Source of the DNA: Pontimicrobium sp. SW4
GTDB taxonomy: Bacteria > Bacteroidota > Bacteroidia > Flavobacteriales > Flavobacteriaceae
Reading direction: 5' to 3'
Assembly (NCBI RefSeq): GCF_039954625.1
Contig: NZ_CP157199.1
Span: 682,001 to 746,000 of the forward strand
Length of the DNA stretch: 64,000 bases
The position numbers and the translations under genes were made by a program. Each line of letters starts with the position of its first letter. Positions within the stretch are counted from its first letter, which is position 1. Shown piece after piece: positions 33,953 through 43,484 of the stretch. The notes under the pieces were generated by a model, which was not told the origin of the DNA, did not search any database, and saw nothing but the letters and a program-made list of their open reading frames with translations.

Positions 33953-35158
33953 ATGAAGTTTGCAATCATAAAAGAACGTAAAAACCCACCAGATAGACGT
34001 GTGGTTTTTTCTCCAGAAAAACTTGCAGAAGCTAGAGAGCAGTTTCCTCATGCTGAGTTTGTTGTAGAATCAAGCGACATACGTATATTTCCAGATGCTG
34101 CATACAAAGCGTTAGGTTTTAAGGTAACTGAAGATGTGTCAGATTGTGATGTCATGATTGGTGTAAAAGAGTTGCCAATAGAAAGCTTAATTTCTAATAA
34201 AAAATATTTTTTCTTTTCGCATACCATTAAAAAGCAACCTTATAATAGAAAGTTGTTAAAAGCAATGCTGGAAAAGAATATTGATATGTTTGACCATGAA
34301 ACAATCGTTAAAAAGAGTGGTGCACGCCTTATTGGATTTGGTCGTTATGCAGGATTAGTTGGAGCATATAATGGTTTTAGAGCTTTAGGTTTGCGAGATA
34401 ATTTATTCAATTTACCAAAAGTTGAAACACTTGCAGATTTAGATGAGGTAAAAGTAGAACTAGATAAAATTACACTTCCAAATATTAAAATATTACTTAC
34501 AGGAACTGGAAAAGTCGCTTTAGGGGCTAAAGAAATTTTAGACCATTTAAAGATAAAAGAAATTAGTGATGCTTTATACTTAACATCTAAGTTTACCGAG
34601 CCTGTTTATGTGATGGCAGATGTTATGGAATATGCAAAGCGAAAAAATGGTAAAGTAGGAGATAAGTGGGAATTTTACAAAGACCCATCTGGTTATGAAA
34701 GTAATTTTATGCCTTATGCTAAAGAAACAGATGTCTTTATAGCTGGACATTTTTATGGAAATAATGCTCCTTACTTATTTACGCGAGAAGACGCTAAACA
34801 TAAAGATTTTAATATTAATCTTGTAGCAGATATTTCGTGTGATGTGGATGGTCCAGTAGCTTCAACATTAAGAGCATCTACCATTGCGGAACCATTTTAT
34901 GGATATAACCCTCAAACCGAAACCGAAGTTGCTTTTGATGCTAAAGGAGCAATTACGGTAATGGCTGTCGATAATTTGCCTTGTGAATTACCTAAAGATG
35001 CTAGTGAAGGTTTTGGCGAGATGTTTTTAGAGCACGTGATTCCTGCATTTTTTAATGAGGATGAAAGAGGTGTTTTAAAACGTGCTAAAATTACAGAAGG
35101 AGGAAAGCTTACAGAGCGTTTTAGTTACCTTCAAGATTATGTTGATGGGAAGGAGTAA
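33953..35158 (+). CDS. NAD(P)-dependent dehydrogenase, saccharopine/alanine dehydrogenase-like
   Basis: 401 aa from the ATG at 33,953 (a TTG 57 bp upstream keeps the frame open but falls in the promoter). The N-terminal domain (MKFAIIKERKNPPDRRVVFS, KLAEAREQFPHAEFVVE) is that of the AlaDH/PNT and saccharopine dehydrogenase superfamily; the Rossmann dinucleotide motif is ILLTGTGKVALGAKEIL (about 172-188). NLVADISCDVDGPVASTLRA near 290 and CELPKDASEGFGEMF near 345 resemble lysine-forming saccharopine dehydrogenases. The actual reaction, oxidative cleavage of saccharopine or another amino-acid oxidation, cannot be decided from sequence. Soluble, monocistronic. Confidence 0.75.
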   Translation: MKFAIIKERKNPPDRRVVFSPEKLAEAREQFPHAEFVVESSDIRIFPDAAYKALGFKVTEDVSDCDVMIGVKELPIESLISNKKYFFFSHTIKKQPYNRKLLKAMLEKNIDMFDHETIVKKSGARLIGFGRYAGLVGAYNGFRALGLRDNLFNLPKVETLADLDEVKVELDKITLPNIKILLTGTGKVALGAKEILDHLKIKEISDALYLTSKFTEPVYVMADVMEYAKRKNGKVGDKWEFYKDPSGYESNFMPYAKETDVFIAGHFYGNNAPYLFTREDAKHKDFNINLVADISCDVDGPVASTLRASTIAEPFYGYNPQTETEVAFDAKGAITVMAVDNLPCELPKDASEGFGEMFLEHVIPAFFNEDERGVLKRAKITEGGKLTERFSYLQDYVDGKE

Positions 35159-35524
35159 TTAAATATCTTGTACAAAGAATATAGTATTTTTGTTTAAGTC
35201 AAAAAAACCAAATTCATGAGTGTTCCAAGGTGTGTTTAAACGCAATTTATCTTTTACGACCGTGTCTCTTTGTATCATTTCTTCAAAAATAGGATTGATA
35301 TCATCTACAAAAATTTTGATAACCGAACCATATACAGGATCTTCATCGTTATCATGATGCCATTGTAAATGAATCCAAATATTTTCTCTGTTTAATACAG
35401 CGTAACCTTCTTCTTGGTATGTAAGATTAAAGCCTATATGCTTTTTATACCAAGCAATATCACGCTCAATATCTGCTGTAGATAAAACAGGTATTATTGT
35501 CTGAATATTAGTCTTTTGATCCAT
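35159..35524 (-). CDS. VOC/glyoxalase-bleomycin-resistance-fold protein
   Basis: 121 aa with the paired beta-alpha-beta pattern of the vicinal oxygen chelate fold: IQTIIPVLSTADIERDIAWY, GFNLTYQEEGYAVLNRENIW, and VYGSVIKIFVDDINPIF, with a closing FGFFDLNKNTIFFVQD. Such proteins range from metal-dependent enzymes to drug-binding proteins; the position of the usual metal ligand E in FFDLNKN is N here, so metal catalysis is doubtful. Convergent with the dehydrogenase gene: both stop codons abut. Confidence 0.8.
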   Translation of the reverse strand: MDQKTNIQTIIPVLSTADIERDIAWYKKHIGFNLTYQEEGYAVLNRENIWIHLQWHHDNDEDPVYGSVIKIFVDDINPIFEEMIQRDTVVKDKLRLNTPWNTHEFGFFDLNKNTIFFVQDI

Positions 35525-35549
35525 GTTTAAATGTGATAAAAGTAATCAA

Positions 35550-35578
35550 AAAAGCCTATCAGGTTTTGATAGGCTTTT
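35550..35578 (-). terminator. Terminator behind the cold-shock gene
   Basis: AAAAGCCTATCA / TGATAGGCTTTT, 12-bp perfect stem, 5-nt loop, with A/T tracts on both sides. Confidence 0.85.
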
Positions 35579-35598
35579 GTAATAAAAGTAAGAATTTA

Positions 35599-35790
35599 TT
35601 AGATAACTTTTACGTTTACCGCGTTCATTCCTTTTTTACCTTCTTTTAGTTCAAATTCCACATTATCACCTTCGTTCACTTCATCAATTAATCCTGAGAC
35701 GTGTACAAAGTACTCTGTGCCTGAACCTTCTTCTGTAATAAAACCAAAACCTTTGGTACTATTGAAGAATTTTACTGTTCCTGTATTCAC
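35599..35790 (-). CDS. Cold-shock domain protein (CspA family)
   Basis: 63-aa single cold-shock domain, an RNA/ssDNA chaperone. RNP1 is KGFGFITEE (residues 13-21) and RNP2 YFVHVSGL (27-34), followed by EGDNVEFELKEGKKGMNAVNV. Length is normal. The start is GTG (35,790), giving MNTGTVKFFN. The 150 bp upstream are AT-rich and would form the 5' leader commonly used for temperature control in this family. Confidence 0.95.
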   Translation of the reverse strand: MNTGTVKFFNSTKGFGFITEEGSGTEYFVHVSGLIDEVNEGDNVEFELKEGKKGMNAVNVKVI

Positions 35791-35941
35791 TATTATATAA
35801 TTAAGTAATTTGTACGAAGTTAATATTTATAAATTAGTTTTTTAAAATTTTCTCATATTAATTTAATGTAAAGTTTTAATAATTAAGGTTTTGGTATTCT
35901 AATTTATTAAAAATAAAGGTTAGTTATATGCTTTTACAGTA

Positions 35942-36667
35942 CTATTCTTCTTCTAACCTAGCTTTAATGCGTTTTAATATTTCTGTAGCTTGTACTTTAT
36001 AATTTTTAATCATGGCTAAATGATTGTTTGAAGCCAACATATTGTGTAATGCAACACGTTTTCTGTAATCTTCACTTTCTGTAAAATAAATAACCATTTC
36101 TTCATTAAACTGTCCTAATGTTAAATCGACAAACCAAGGATATTCTTTAAGTTGATTAAGATTTTTCATTACTTCATTTTCTAAGCGTTCATTATTTTTT
36201 TCAATTATTGGCTTATAAAGAGCATACAATTGAACGATATTTATAACTAAGCTATCTTTTTGATTTGTACTTTCATTTGAAACATTTTTTAATAGTTCAA
36301 AACCCTTAGTTTGAATATTAAAAGGTGAGTAGAATGTGGTCAATGAAGTACATTGAATGCATTCTTGGTAGTTATCTCTGTTAAGTTCTTTGTTGATTAT
36401 AAGATTGCTATATTTTTGAAGCGAATCGTACAATCTCCCAACTTGACTAGCCACTAAGGTGTCAGTTTCCATATCATAAGATATGGTTCTTAAAATGTTA
36501 TTTAGATTGTCTTTCTGTTTTCTGTTTTCATTCCAGTTGTTTACTTGTAAAGCTAGAAGTATACCAATCATTACAAGTATAATCTCTCCAATTGCATATA
36601 AAACATAGGAGGTTATTTTATTGTTTTTTATCATGTTATGTCTAATCTTTCGAAATATTTTAAGCAT
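35942..36667 (-). CDS. DUF6090 family membrane protein
   Basis: 241 aa with an N-terminal basic stretch and one membrane helix (YVLYAIGEIILVMIGILLAL, residues about 22-41) followed by QVNNWNENRK, the hallmark of DUF6090, then a helical, soluble, charged domain probably in the periplasm. Function unknown; these genes are frequent and often tandem in Flavobacteriia. Its ATG overlaps the stop region of a 42-aa membrane peptide gene by 8 bp, suggesting translational coupling. Confidence 0.85.
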   Translation of the reverse strand: MLKIFRKIRHNMIKNNKITSYVLYAIGEIILVMIGILLALQVNNWNENRKQKDNLNNILRTISYDMETDTLVASQVGRLYDSLQKYSNLIINKELNRDNYQECIQCTSLTTFYSPFNIQTKGFELLKNVSNESTNQKDSLVINIVQLYALYKPIIEKNNERLENEVMKNLNQLKEYPWFVDLTLGQFNEEMVIYFTESEDYRKRVALHNMLASNNHLAMIKNYKVQATEILKRIKARLEEE

Positions 36668-36788
36668 CAGACTCTTCGTTTTCGTCTTTAGTTTCCTTTT
36701 TTATTTTAATATAACCAGTTACCAAGCGTATACCTAATCTAGCAAAAAGGATAATGGCGATAACCATTACAATATTAAATCCGTTCAT
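36660..36788 (-). CDS. 42-aa membrane peptide upstream of DUF6090
   Basis: A short frame from ATG 36,788: NIVMVIAIILFARLGIRLVT forms one membrane helix, then a charged tail (KIKKETKDENEESDA). It lies 4 bp behind the S9 peptidase stop region boundary and overlaps the DUF6090 start by 8 bp (ATGCTTAA). The clear hydrophobic-then-charged layout and the overlap make it a credible small gene; function unknown. Confidence 0.6.
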   Translation of the reverse strand: MNGFNIVMVIAIILFARLGIRLVTGYIKIKKETKDENEESDA

Positions 36789-36792
36789 TAAA

Positions 36793-39495
36793 CTAATCTT
36801 TAATCACACGAATTCCAACATGCTTGCTATTTATCATACTATCATCATTTGCGTCATAAAAATCATACGCACTATAGCCATATACACCTCCGTCATAGTA
36901 CTCAGCAATGTTTCCACCTAAATCATACACTTCGGCTTCACCAATTTTGGTAGATTTCTTTTTACCTACTTTTTTATATAAAATAGTATTTAGTTCTTTA
37001 AGTTTTTCATTTAGCATAGGCACTTCTGCCTTTGTAATGGAGTAACCAGCCCAATAATTTAAAGTGAGTTCTTTTGCTCCAATTTTATGTGCTTGTTTAT
37101 GCAAATTTTTAGCTTCGTTTGCATTTGGTAATCGATACGTTTCACCTGTTTTACTAGATAACCATTTAACATAGTCTTTTGCGTCTTGCATGCTTACTTC
37201 CGCTGGATAATTATCAATACCAGCTTCATAACTAAAACTTGGTTTAAACGCTTTAAACTGCGCATTGGTTACTTCAAAACGACCAATTGATGTAGAATCT
37301 TTTTTAATGAGCAAGGTTTCAGGAATTAAGATGCCATTTTTTATTTCGCCAAATAAGCCATCAACACTTTTAGCTTTTTGAATTTTAAGTAACTCAGCTA
37401 GAGGACTACTTGCTTTAAAGGCCTCATTTTCGGTAGAAGGTTTATTAAAAAGATATGTATCAATCCATTGTATTTCCTCTTTCATTTTACGTAATTGATG
37501 TGTAATTTTTCCTAAACCATGAGGTTGTCCTGGAAACCATAAAAAACGTACTGGTGTATTTCCTGATTGTTGTAAGCCTCTAAAATACTCCCAACCTTGA
37601 TCTCTTGGAACAGCGCGATCTTCACTACCATGAAAAATAATAGTTGGTGTTTTTATTTTTTCAATTTCGAATAATGGCGATTTAATAATGTAGTTTTCAT
37701 TATAGAATTTACCATTTACATCGTCCCAAGGATTACCACCAAAATATTGTCTATCAAAACTAACTCCAAAACTACAAGTCCCAAAGTCCGATGTCCAGTT
37801 AACATCACCAGCTCCTGGTGCTGCAACTTTAAACATATTAGGGTAGCGAACGGTTAACATAGTTGTAATAATTGCACCATTGGACCAACCCATTGTACCG
37901 AGTTGATTTCTATCTACCATTCCTTTGTTTACTAAAATATCAATAGCTTTGGTAATATCTTCCATTTCTGGTTCGTAGTAATTACCCTTTATACTTTCTA
38001 CATAAGATAAGCCGTGATTTCCAGAACCATGATAATTAGGTTTTAGAATGAACATTCCTTTTTGAGATAGTAAGTTTGGGTACGTACTCCAACGTTCACT
38101 CCATAAATCTAAGTCTGCAGCTGCTGGTCCACCATGAATAGAAAGCATTAAAGGATAGCTTTTTCCCTCTTCATAATTTTCTGGATAGTAAAGTATACCT
38201 GTGGTCTCTTCTCCTTTATAACCTTTCCAAGTCATTACTTCACTTTTTGTAATGGTTTTTTTGCTTAAATTTTTGTTTAACGTTATTAGCGTTTGTTCAT
38301 TTGATATTTTATTGTCGTTTAAATTTGCCACATGGAAGCTTGGTAACTTTGATGCAGTAGAGTAATTGTAAGCTATTTTAGATCCATCTTCTGAAACAGC
38401 CATAATAGACACGTGGTCATTTTTGTCACCAAAATCAATCTTAGATTTACTCCATGTATTACCATTGTTTTTATAGTAAGCTAATCTTATTGTAGTTTTA
38501 TTGGCTAATGAAGCGATAAGATTGTTTCCAACGACTTGATAGCCTCTTGCTAAACCCATTTCCCATTTTAAATCTACTTTTTTAAATGTATGATTTGCTA
38601 AATTATAATAATATAGTAAGCCTATACCTGAGCCATTCCATTGTGGATCGGAGGCGTAAGTAGCTCTAAAATAAAACCCTTTATTATCATCAGTAAATGC
38701 TATACTACCCATTGGAAAACCTAAATTGGTTTTAATTTGAGTGACTTTTCCAGTTTCTAAGTTTTTAATATATGAATCTGGATCTTGATCAGAATCACTT
38801 GCGTAACTACGACTTAGTTGCATACCATAATAGAGCCATTTTCCATCTTTTGATATTTGATAGCCACTCAAAGGTTTTTTATTATTAGTTAAACGCTTTG
38901 TAGACTTGTTTTTTAAATTGAATGAATACACATGATTAGGACGCCAGTGCATCGAATCTTCAACGACTATAACATTATCTTTCTTTTCTGAAAGTTCCTG
39001 TTCGTATAGCGTTTTTCCATCATGAGATTGAAAAATCAAGGTATTATTGTCCATCCATTGCAATCCAGATATTCCGTTTTCAAATTCTTTAACCTTGGAA
39101 GGTTCTCCTCCATAAATACTCATTTTCCAAAGTTTGTTCCCTTTATCACGAGACGATAAGAAGTAAATGGTTTCACCGTCTTTTGAAAAGATTGGACTAT
39201 AATCATTCTCTACGTTATTGGTAAGTTGAAAAGTTCGAAACTTCCCATCTTTTTTTATATCTAATCGCGTTAGATATAAATCTGAAACAAAACGGTCTTT
39301 TTCTTTAACGCCTTTTCTTTTCGTCCAAACGATCATGTTACTGTTTGGTGAAAATGACACAGAGCCCATAGATTCTGTATTTATAATATCTTCAGGAGTC
39401 CATCTGGTTGGATCTTTCTTTGCATCTGTTTGTGCATTCGATACAAAACATAATAGACAAATTAATAGAATTGAAGTGGTATATCGTTTTTTCAT
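36793..39495 (-). CDS. S9 prolyl-oligopeptidase-family hydrolase fused to a formylglycine-enzyme-like domain
   Basis: 900 aa from the ATG at 39,495, which gives a proper signal peptide (YTTSILLICLLCFVSNAQ); upstream in-frame codons overlap the neighbouring gene. Residues about 25-420 are a WD40-like beta propeller (MGSVSFSPNSNMIVWTKR, ENDYSPIFSKDGETIYFLSS). The alpha/beta hydrolase domain has Ser in GTMGWSNGAIITT, Asp in GSEDRAVP and His in PGQPHGLG. A third part, roughly the last 180 residues, matches the sulfatase-modifying-factor/formylglycine-enzyme-like family: IGRFEVTNAQFKAFKP, YPAEVSMQDAKDYVKWLSSK, TYRLPNANEAKNL, GGNIAEYYDGG, KHVGIRVIKD. This fusion is unusual. It follows a tricorn-like protease gene after 13 bp, suggesting a periplasmic peptide-degradation operon. 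Confidence 0.88.
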   Translation of the reverse strand: MKKRYTTSILLICLLCFVSNAQTDAKKDPTRWTPEDIINTESMGSVSFSPNSNMIVWTKRKGVKEKDRFVSDLYLTRLDIKKDGKFRTFQLTNNVENDYSPIFSKDGETIYFLSSRDKGNKLWKMSIYGGEPSKVKEFENGISGLQWMDNNTLIFQSHDGKTLYEQELSEKKDNVIVVEDSMHWRPNHVYSFNLKNKSTKRLTNNKKPLSGYQISKDGKWLYYGMQLSRSYASDSDQDPDSYIKNLETGKVTQIKTNLGFPMGSIAFTDDNKGFYFRATYASDPQWNGSGIGLLYYYNLANHTFKKVDLKWEMGLARGYQVVGNNLIASLANKTTIRLAYYKNNGNTWSKSKIDFGDKNDHVSIMAVSEDGSKIAYNYSTASKLPSFHVANLNDNKISNEQTLITLNKNLSKKTITKSEVMTWKGYKGEETTGILYYPENYEEGKSYPLMLSIHGGPAAADLDLWSERWSTYPNLLSQKGMFILKPNYHGSGNHGLSYVESIKGNYYEPEMEDITKAIDILVNKGMVDRNQLGTMGWSNGAIITTMLTVRYPNMFKVAAPGAGDVNWTSDFGTCSFGVSFDRQYFGGNPWDDVNGKFYNENYIIKSPLFEIEKIKTPTIIFHGSEDRAVPRDQGWEYFRGLQQSGNTPVRFLWFPGQPHGLGKITHQLRKMKEEIQWIDTYLFNKPSTENEAFKASSPLAELLKIQKAKSVDGLFGEIKNGILIPETLLIKKDSTSIGRFEVTNAQFKAFKPSFSYEAGIDNYPAEVSMQDAKDYVKWLSSKTGETYRLPNANEAKNLHKQAHKIGAKELTLNYWAGYSITKAEVPMLNEKLKELNTILYKKVGKKKSTKIGEAEVYDLGGNIAEYYDGGVYGYSAYDFYDANDDSMINSKHVGIRVIKD

Positions 39496-39508
39496 CTTTT
39501 TTGAATTA

Positions 39509-42500
39509 CTAATTTTTATTTGATTTTGCTGGTGTAGAATAAGGAGGAGGTACTGCTTTTTTACTACCTTGAGTTTTAAGCATTTCAAGAACTTCTTTAA
39601 CAGCACGTTCTAATTGAGGGTCTTTACCTTTTGATAATGCTATGGCATCTTGCCTTACAGCAATATCTGGAGCAACCCCTTCATTTTCGGCGACCCATTT
39701 ATTATTTATTGGATCAAAAACCGCATTGTCAGGAGCTGTTAATGCACCTCCATCAATTAAACGATAATGTGTTGATGATTTCACTAATCCTCCCCAAGTT
39801 GTAGCACCAATTAATGGACCAACGTTTTGTTGTCTAAATACCCAAGGAAAGAAATCGCCTCCTGAACCAGAAAGCTCATTAATAAGTAATACTTTTGGAC
39901 CTAAAATTCCTGCTGGAAGTCGCATAGCTTTACCATTCGGAACTTCATTAGTTAATCCAGCTCTTAGTGTTCTTGTCATTAAATCTACCATATAGTCATC
40001 AAGTAAACCACCACCATTAAATCGTTCGTCAATAATCGCACCTTCTTTGTCTTGTTGTGCAAAGTAATAACGGTTAAATGATACAAAACCAGCGCCGCTT
40101 GTATTAGGTACCCAAACGTAAGCTAAACGACCATTTGAAAGCTTGTCAACTAATCGTCTATTATCTTCAACCCAAGCACGTTGTCGTAGGCCATTTTCGC
40201 TTCTTATTGGTTCAACAACTTCTTTCCATGCACCATTAAATTCAGGTTTATCATTAATATGCAAAGTTGTTTGCATATTTAACGTACCATCTAATAATTG
40301 AAATGGATTGTCATTTGCAGTTAATGGTTTTCCATTTATACCTACAATATAATGACCTTCTTTTATGTTTAATCCTGGTTGGTCTAAAGGACTACTTAAC
40401 CCAGGATTCCAACTCTCAGTCGTATAAATGCGAGTGATTTGCCAACGGTTATTTTTTGCATATAAATCTGCTCCTAAAAGTCCAACTTTTGAATTGTCAA
40501 CATCTGGGTAATCACCACCAAACACAAAGCTATGCCCAACAGATAACTCGCCATTTACTTGATCTAGAATATAAGTTAAATCTGCTCTATGTTTTATGTA
40601 AGGTACTAAAGGAGCATAACGTTTATAAACTTCATTCCAATCACGACCATGCATATTTGGATCGTAAAAATAATCACGCTCATAACGCCATGCTTCTTCA
40701 AACATTTGCTTCCATTCAGAGGATTTGTTTAGATTCATTTGAAGGTCAACTTTCACGCTTTTCCCTTTACCTGATGATGCAGATGCGTCTACAATTTGCC
40801 ATCCTCCCATTGCACTTGCTAAAATCTTTTTTCTATCAGACGACATAGTAAATTGTCCAACACCAGTCATAAACTCTTCCGCTTTATTATCGTCGAGCTT
40901 GTATTTTTGGACCGTTAATCCTCTGCCATTTGGCACACGCTCCATGATAAAAATAGAGCCTTTTGGACCAGCTGTTATTTTAGAATAGTTACGAACAGGT
41001 ATGTCTAGTGCTAGAGTTCGTCTTGAAATATTTTCAAAATCAATTTTCATTGAAGCGTCTTCTTTCTTTTCATCAGCTTTTGTTTTGTCATCGATTTTTT
41101 TATCATCTTTCTTTTCAGCTTCTTCTTCATCGCTTTTTGGTTTGAATGGTGAAGCATCACCATTTTGTAAGTTAATTACATAAGCAGCATATTCCGGATT
41201 GGCCGTCATAGCACTTGTATTTGCCCAACCAGAACCTAATGCCACGTCAGTACTTGCTAAAAAGTAAAGATGCTTTTTATCGTCATCCCAAGCTGGTGAA
41301 AAAGAATCGGCAAAAGGATTAGTAATAGTTTGAATTTTACCTGAATTTAAAGACCAAAGCATGATTTGTCTAAAATTATTTGAACCAGCTTTGGAGTAAG
41401 CCAACCATTGAGAGTCTGGTGACCAAGTTAAACCTAAACGACCACGTTCCAAATTATTACCACCAACATCAATGGTTTTTATAGTGCCATCAGGAACGTT
41501 AACAATTCTAATTCTTACATCATCATCTGTAAAAGCAATGTGTTTACCGTCAGGAGACCATGTTGGTTCCCAACCTAATTTTGATTCACCAATTGAGATA
41601 CTTCGTGGTGTTGACATACCATCTTGATTAGCAATTAACAATTCATATCCTTTACCACTCTTGTCTGAAAACCAAGCGACCTCATTTCCTTTTGGAGACC
41701 AAATAGGTGTTCTGTCTGCGACACCAGAACTTTCTGTTATATTTCTAGAATCTCCATTTTCAATTGGGACTGTAAAAATTTCACCTCTCGATTCCATAAT
41801 AGCACGTTTTCCAGTTGGGGATAACGACACAGAACGAGCAGATCTGCTTACATTTTCCCATTTAGTAGCTGCCCAAGGGAAATCGCCAACAACATTGATG
41901 TTTAGTTGTTTAGTTGTATTTGAGCTAAGATCTAATGTATGTAAGTATCCATCACGTTCAAATACAAGTGTATTATTGTGACCAGATAAGGATTTAATAT
42001 CTGACCCTTTATATGTTGTGACTTGATTTAAATTAGAAGTCTTAGTGTTGAAAGACCAAATATTTGCAACATAATCTCTATCGGAAAGGAAGTAAATATT
42101 GTCCCCAATCCAAATAGGCTTTATATCTGTTGTTTTGTTATTTGGAAGTAAGGTTTCTTGAGAGTTATTAAGATTTAAAATAACCAATGGCGTGTTTTGA
42201 CCACCTCTGTATGCTCTCCATTCTTCATCCCAGCGACTCATTCTATCAATAATCATATGTTTTCCATCTTCTGAATATGCTCCGCTTGTACTCCATTGAG
42301 AGGTGACTAATGTTGAAGGGCCACCTTTTAGAGAAACTGTCCATAATCTATCAAAACCGCTAGGTGCAGTATCGCGACTTGATGCATATAATATATGTTT
42401 TCCATCATTTGTCCAACCACGAACTTGAGCACCACTTGGATGCCAAGTGAGTCGAGTAGCATCTCCACCTTCAACGGAAACAACATAAACAGCATTAGAC

Positions 42501-42745
42501 CCAAAACGATTTGAAGTAAAGGCTACCCATTTTCCATCAGGTGAAAAATATGGATTCTGTTCTACAGCAGCTGTACTAGTTAATCTTTTTACGTTTGTCC
42601 CATTGATATTTGCTATCCAAATATCGCTTCCGTAACAGAATGTAATTTGCGAATCATTAATATCTGGTTGACGCAAAAGCCTAGTGCTTTGAGTAAAAGC
42701 TGATATGCTAAATAGAAGAATAAAGACCTTGATTATGTGTTTCAT
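39509..42745 (-). CDS. Tricorn-like S41 protease with beta-propeller domains
   Basis: A 1,078-aa exported protein (signal IIKVFILLFSISAFTQ). N-terminal TolB/PD40 propellers (NPYFSPDGKWVAFTSNRFGS, PTWSPDGKHIAFTDD, LTWSPDSQWLAYSKAGS; about 25-520), a Lys/Glu/Asp-rich linker (about 545-580), a second beta region, a PDZ-like segment (HYIVGINGKPLTANDNPFQL, near 800) and an S41 peptidase domain with the nucleophile Ser in NELSGSGGDFFPWVFR, near residue 970. This is the order of bacterial tricorn homologues, which trim oligopeptides. Downstream is the S9 peptidase gene and upstream a cyclophilin gene, all on one strand with 11-13-bp gaps. Confidence 0.9.
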   Translation of the reverse strand: MKHIIKVFILLFSISAFTQSTRLLRQPDINDSQITFCYGSDIWIANINGTNVKRLTSTAAVEQNPYFSPDGKWVAFTSNRFGSNAVYVVSVEGGDATRLTWHPSGAQVRGWTNDGKHILYASSRDTAPSGFDRLWTVSLKGGPSTLVTSQWSTSGAYSEDGKHMIIDRMSRWDEEWRAYRGGQNTPLVILNLNNSQETLLPNNKTTDIKPIWIGDNIYFLSDRDYVANIWSFNTKTSNLNQVTTYKGSDIKSLSGHNNTLVFERDGYLHTLDLSSNTTKQLNINVVGDFPWAATKWENVSRSARSVSLSPTGKRAIMESRGEIFTVPIENGDSRNITESSGVADRTPIWSPKGNEVAWFSDKSGKGYELLIANQDGMSTPRSISIGESKLGWEPTWSPDGKHIAFTDDDVRIRIVNVPDGTIKTIDVGGNNLERGRLGLTWSPDSQWLAYSKAGSNNFRQIMLWSLNSGKIQTITNPFADSFSPAWDDDKKHLYFLASTDVALGSGWANTSAMTANPEYAAYVINLQNGDASPFKPKSDEEEAEKKDDKKIDDKTKADEKKEDASMKIDFENISRRTLALDIPVRNYSKITAGPKGSIFIMERVPNGRGLTVQKYKLDDNKAEEFMTGVGQFTMSSDRKKILASAMGGWQIVDASASSGKGKSVKVDLQMNLNKSSEWKQMFEEAWRYERDYFYDPNMHGRDWNEVYKRYAPLVPYIKHRADLTYILDQVNGELSVGHSFVFGGDYPDVDNSKVGLLGADLYAKNNRWQITRIYTTESWNPGLSSPLDQPGLNIKEGHYIVGINGKPLTANDNPFQLLDGTLNMQTTLHINDKPEFNGAWKEVVEPIRSENGLRQRAWVEDNRRLVDKLSNGRLAYVWVPNTSGAGFVSFNRYYFAQQDKEGAIIDERFNGGGLLDDYMVDLMTRTLRAGLTNEVPNGKAMRLPAGILGPKVLLINELSGSGGDFFPWVFRQQNVGPLIGATTWGGLVKSSTHYRLIDGGALTAPDNAVFDPINNKWVAENEGVAPDIAVRQDAIALSKGKDPQLERAVKEVLEMLKTQGSKKAVPPPYSTPAKSNKN

Positions 42746-42756
42746 GATTTTGTTAT

Positions 42757-43350
42757 TTAATTTTTTGTGATTCTATAAATATTTTTGATTTCAATTGGGT
42801 TTAGTAGCTGTTGATTCTTATTGTCGCCAGATTGAATTTTTAAAACGATATCCATACCTTTTGTTACTTTGCCAAAAGCTGCAAACCCTAAGTCATCGCT
42901 ATGGCGTTTACCAGCAAAATCTAATTCTGGTTGATCGTTGATGCAAATAAAAAAGCTACTCGTTGCTGTATTTGCACTAGATCTTGCCATAGATATGGTT
43001 CCGTTTTTGTGAAGAAGTTTTGTGTCGTTAGTAGTTTCTAAAACTATTGGATCGAAAGATTTAGAGTTGTCAATAAAACCTCCTTGAATGACTTGAATTT
43101 TAATATCTCTTTTTGCTTCATTTTCTGGTGTACAGACTCTGAAAAATGTAGAATTTTCATAAAGATTATTGTCAACATACTTCATGAAATTAGAGACTGT
43201 AATTGGAGCTTTTTCAGGATAGAGTTCTACTATTATATCACCTAAAGATGTTTCTATTTTACATTGAATGTTATTTTGTGAGTTGGCATAGAATGAAACC
43301 AAAAAAAGTATAAATACTATTTTAAAGAGTTTTGGTTGGCTATTTTTCAT
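42757..43350 (-). CDS. Cyclophilin-type peptidylprolyl isomerase
   Basis: 197 aa with an N-terminal signal (LFKIVFILFLVSFYANSQ) and a cyclophilin fold: ETSLGDIIVELYPEKAPITV, NFMKYVDNNLYENSTFFRV, IQVIQGGF, NGTISMARSSANTATSSFFI and FAAFGKVTKGMDIVLKIQ. The active-site FFR and SFFI motifs are present. It catalyses prolyl bond isomerisation in the periplasm. First gene of the cyclophilin/tricorn/S9 run. Confidence 0.93.
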   Translation of the reverse strand: MKNSQPKLFKIVFILFLVSFYANSQNNIQCKIETSLGDIIVELYPEKAPITVSNFMKYVDNNLYENSTFFRVCTPENEAKRDIKIQVIQGGFIDNSKSFDPIVLETTNDTKLLHKNGTISMARSSANTATSSFFICINDQPELDFAGKRHSDDLGFAAFGKVTKGMDIVLKIQSGDNKNQQLLNPIEIKNIYRITKN

Positions 43351-43484
43351 GTTTTTGATTTCTATAAAGATAAAAAAAGCTTGAGATTTTTTATGAAATT
43401 CTTATACAAAGTAAAGTCGCTTAAATTGAAACACAAATTGTTAGCATTTTTCCTTATTTTTAAGAGTTAACAATTAGTGTAATT

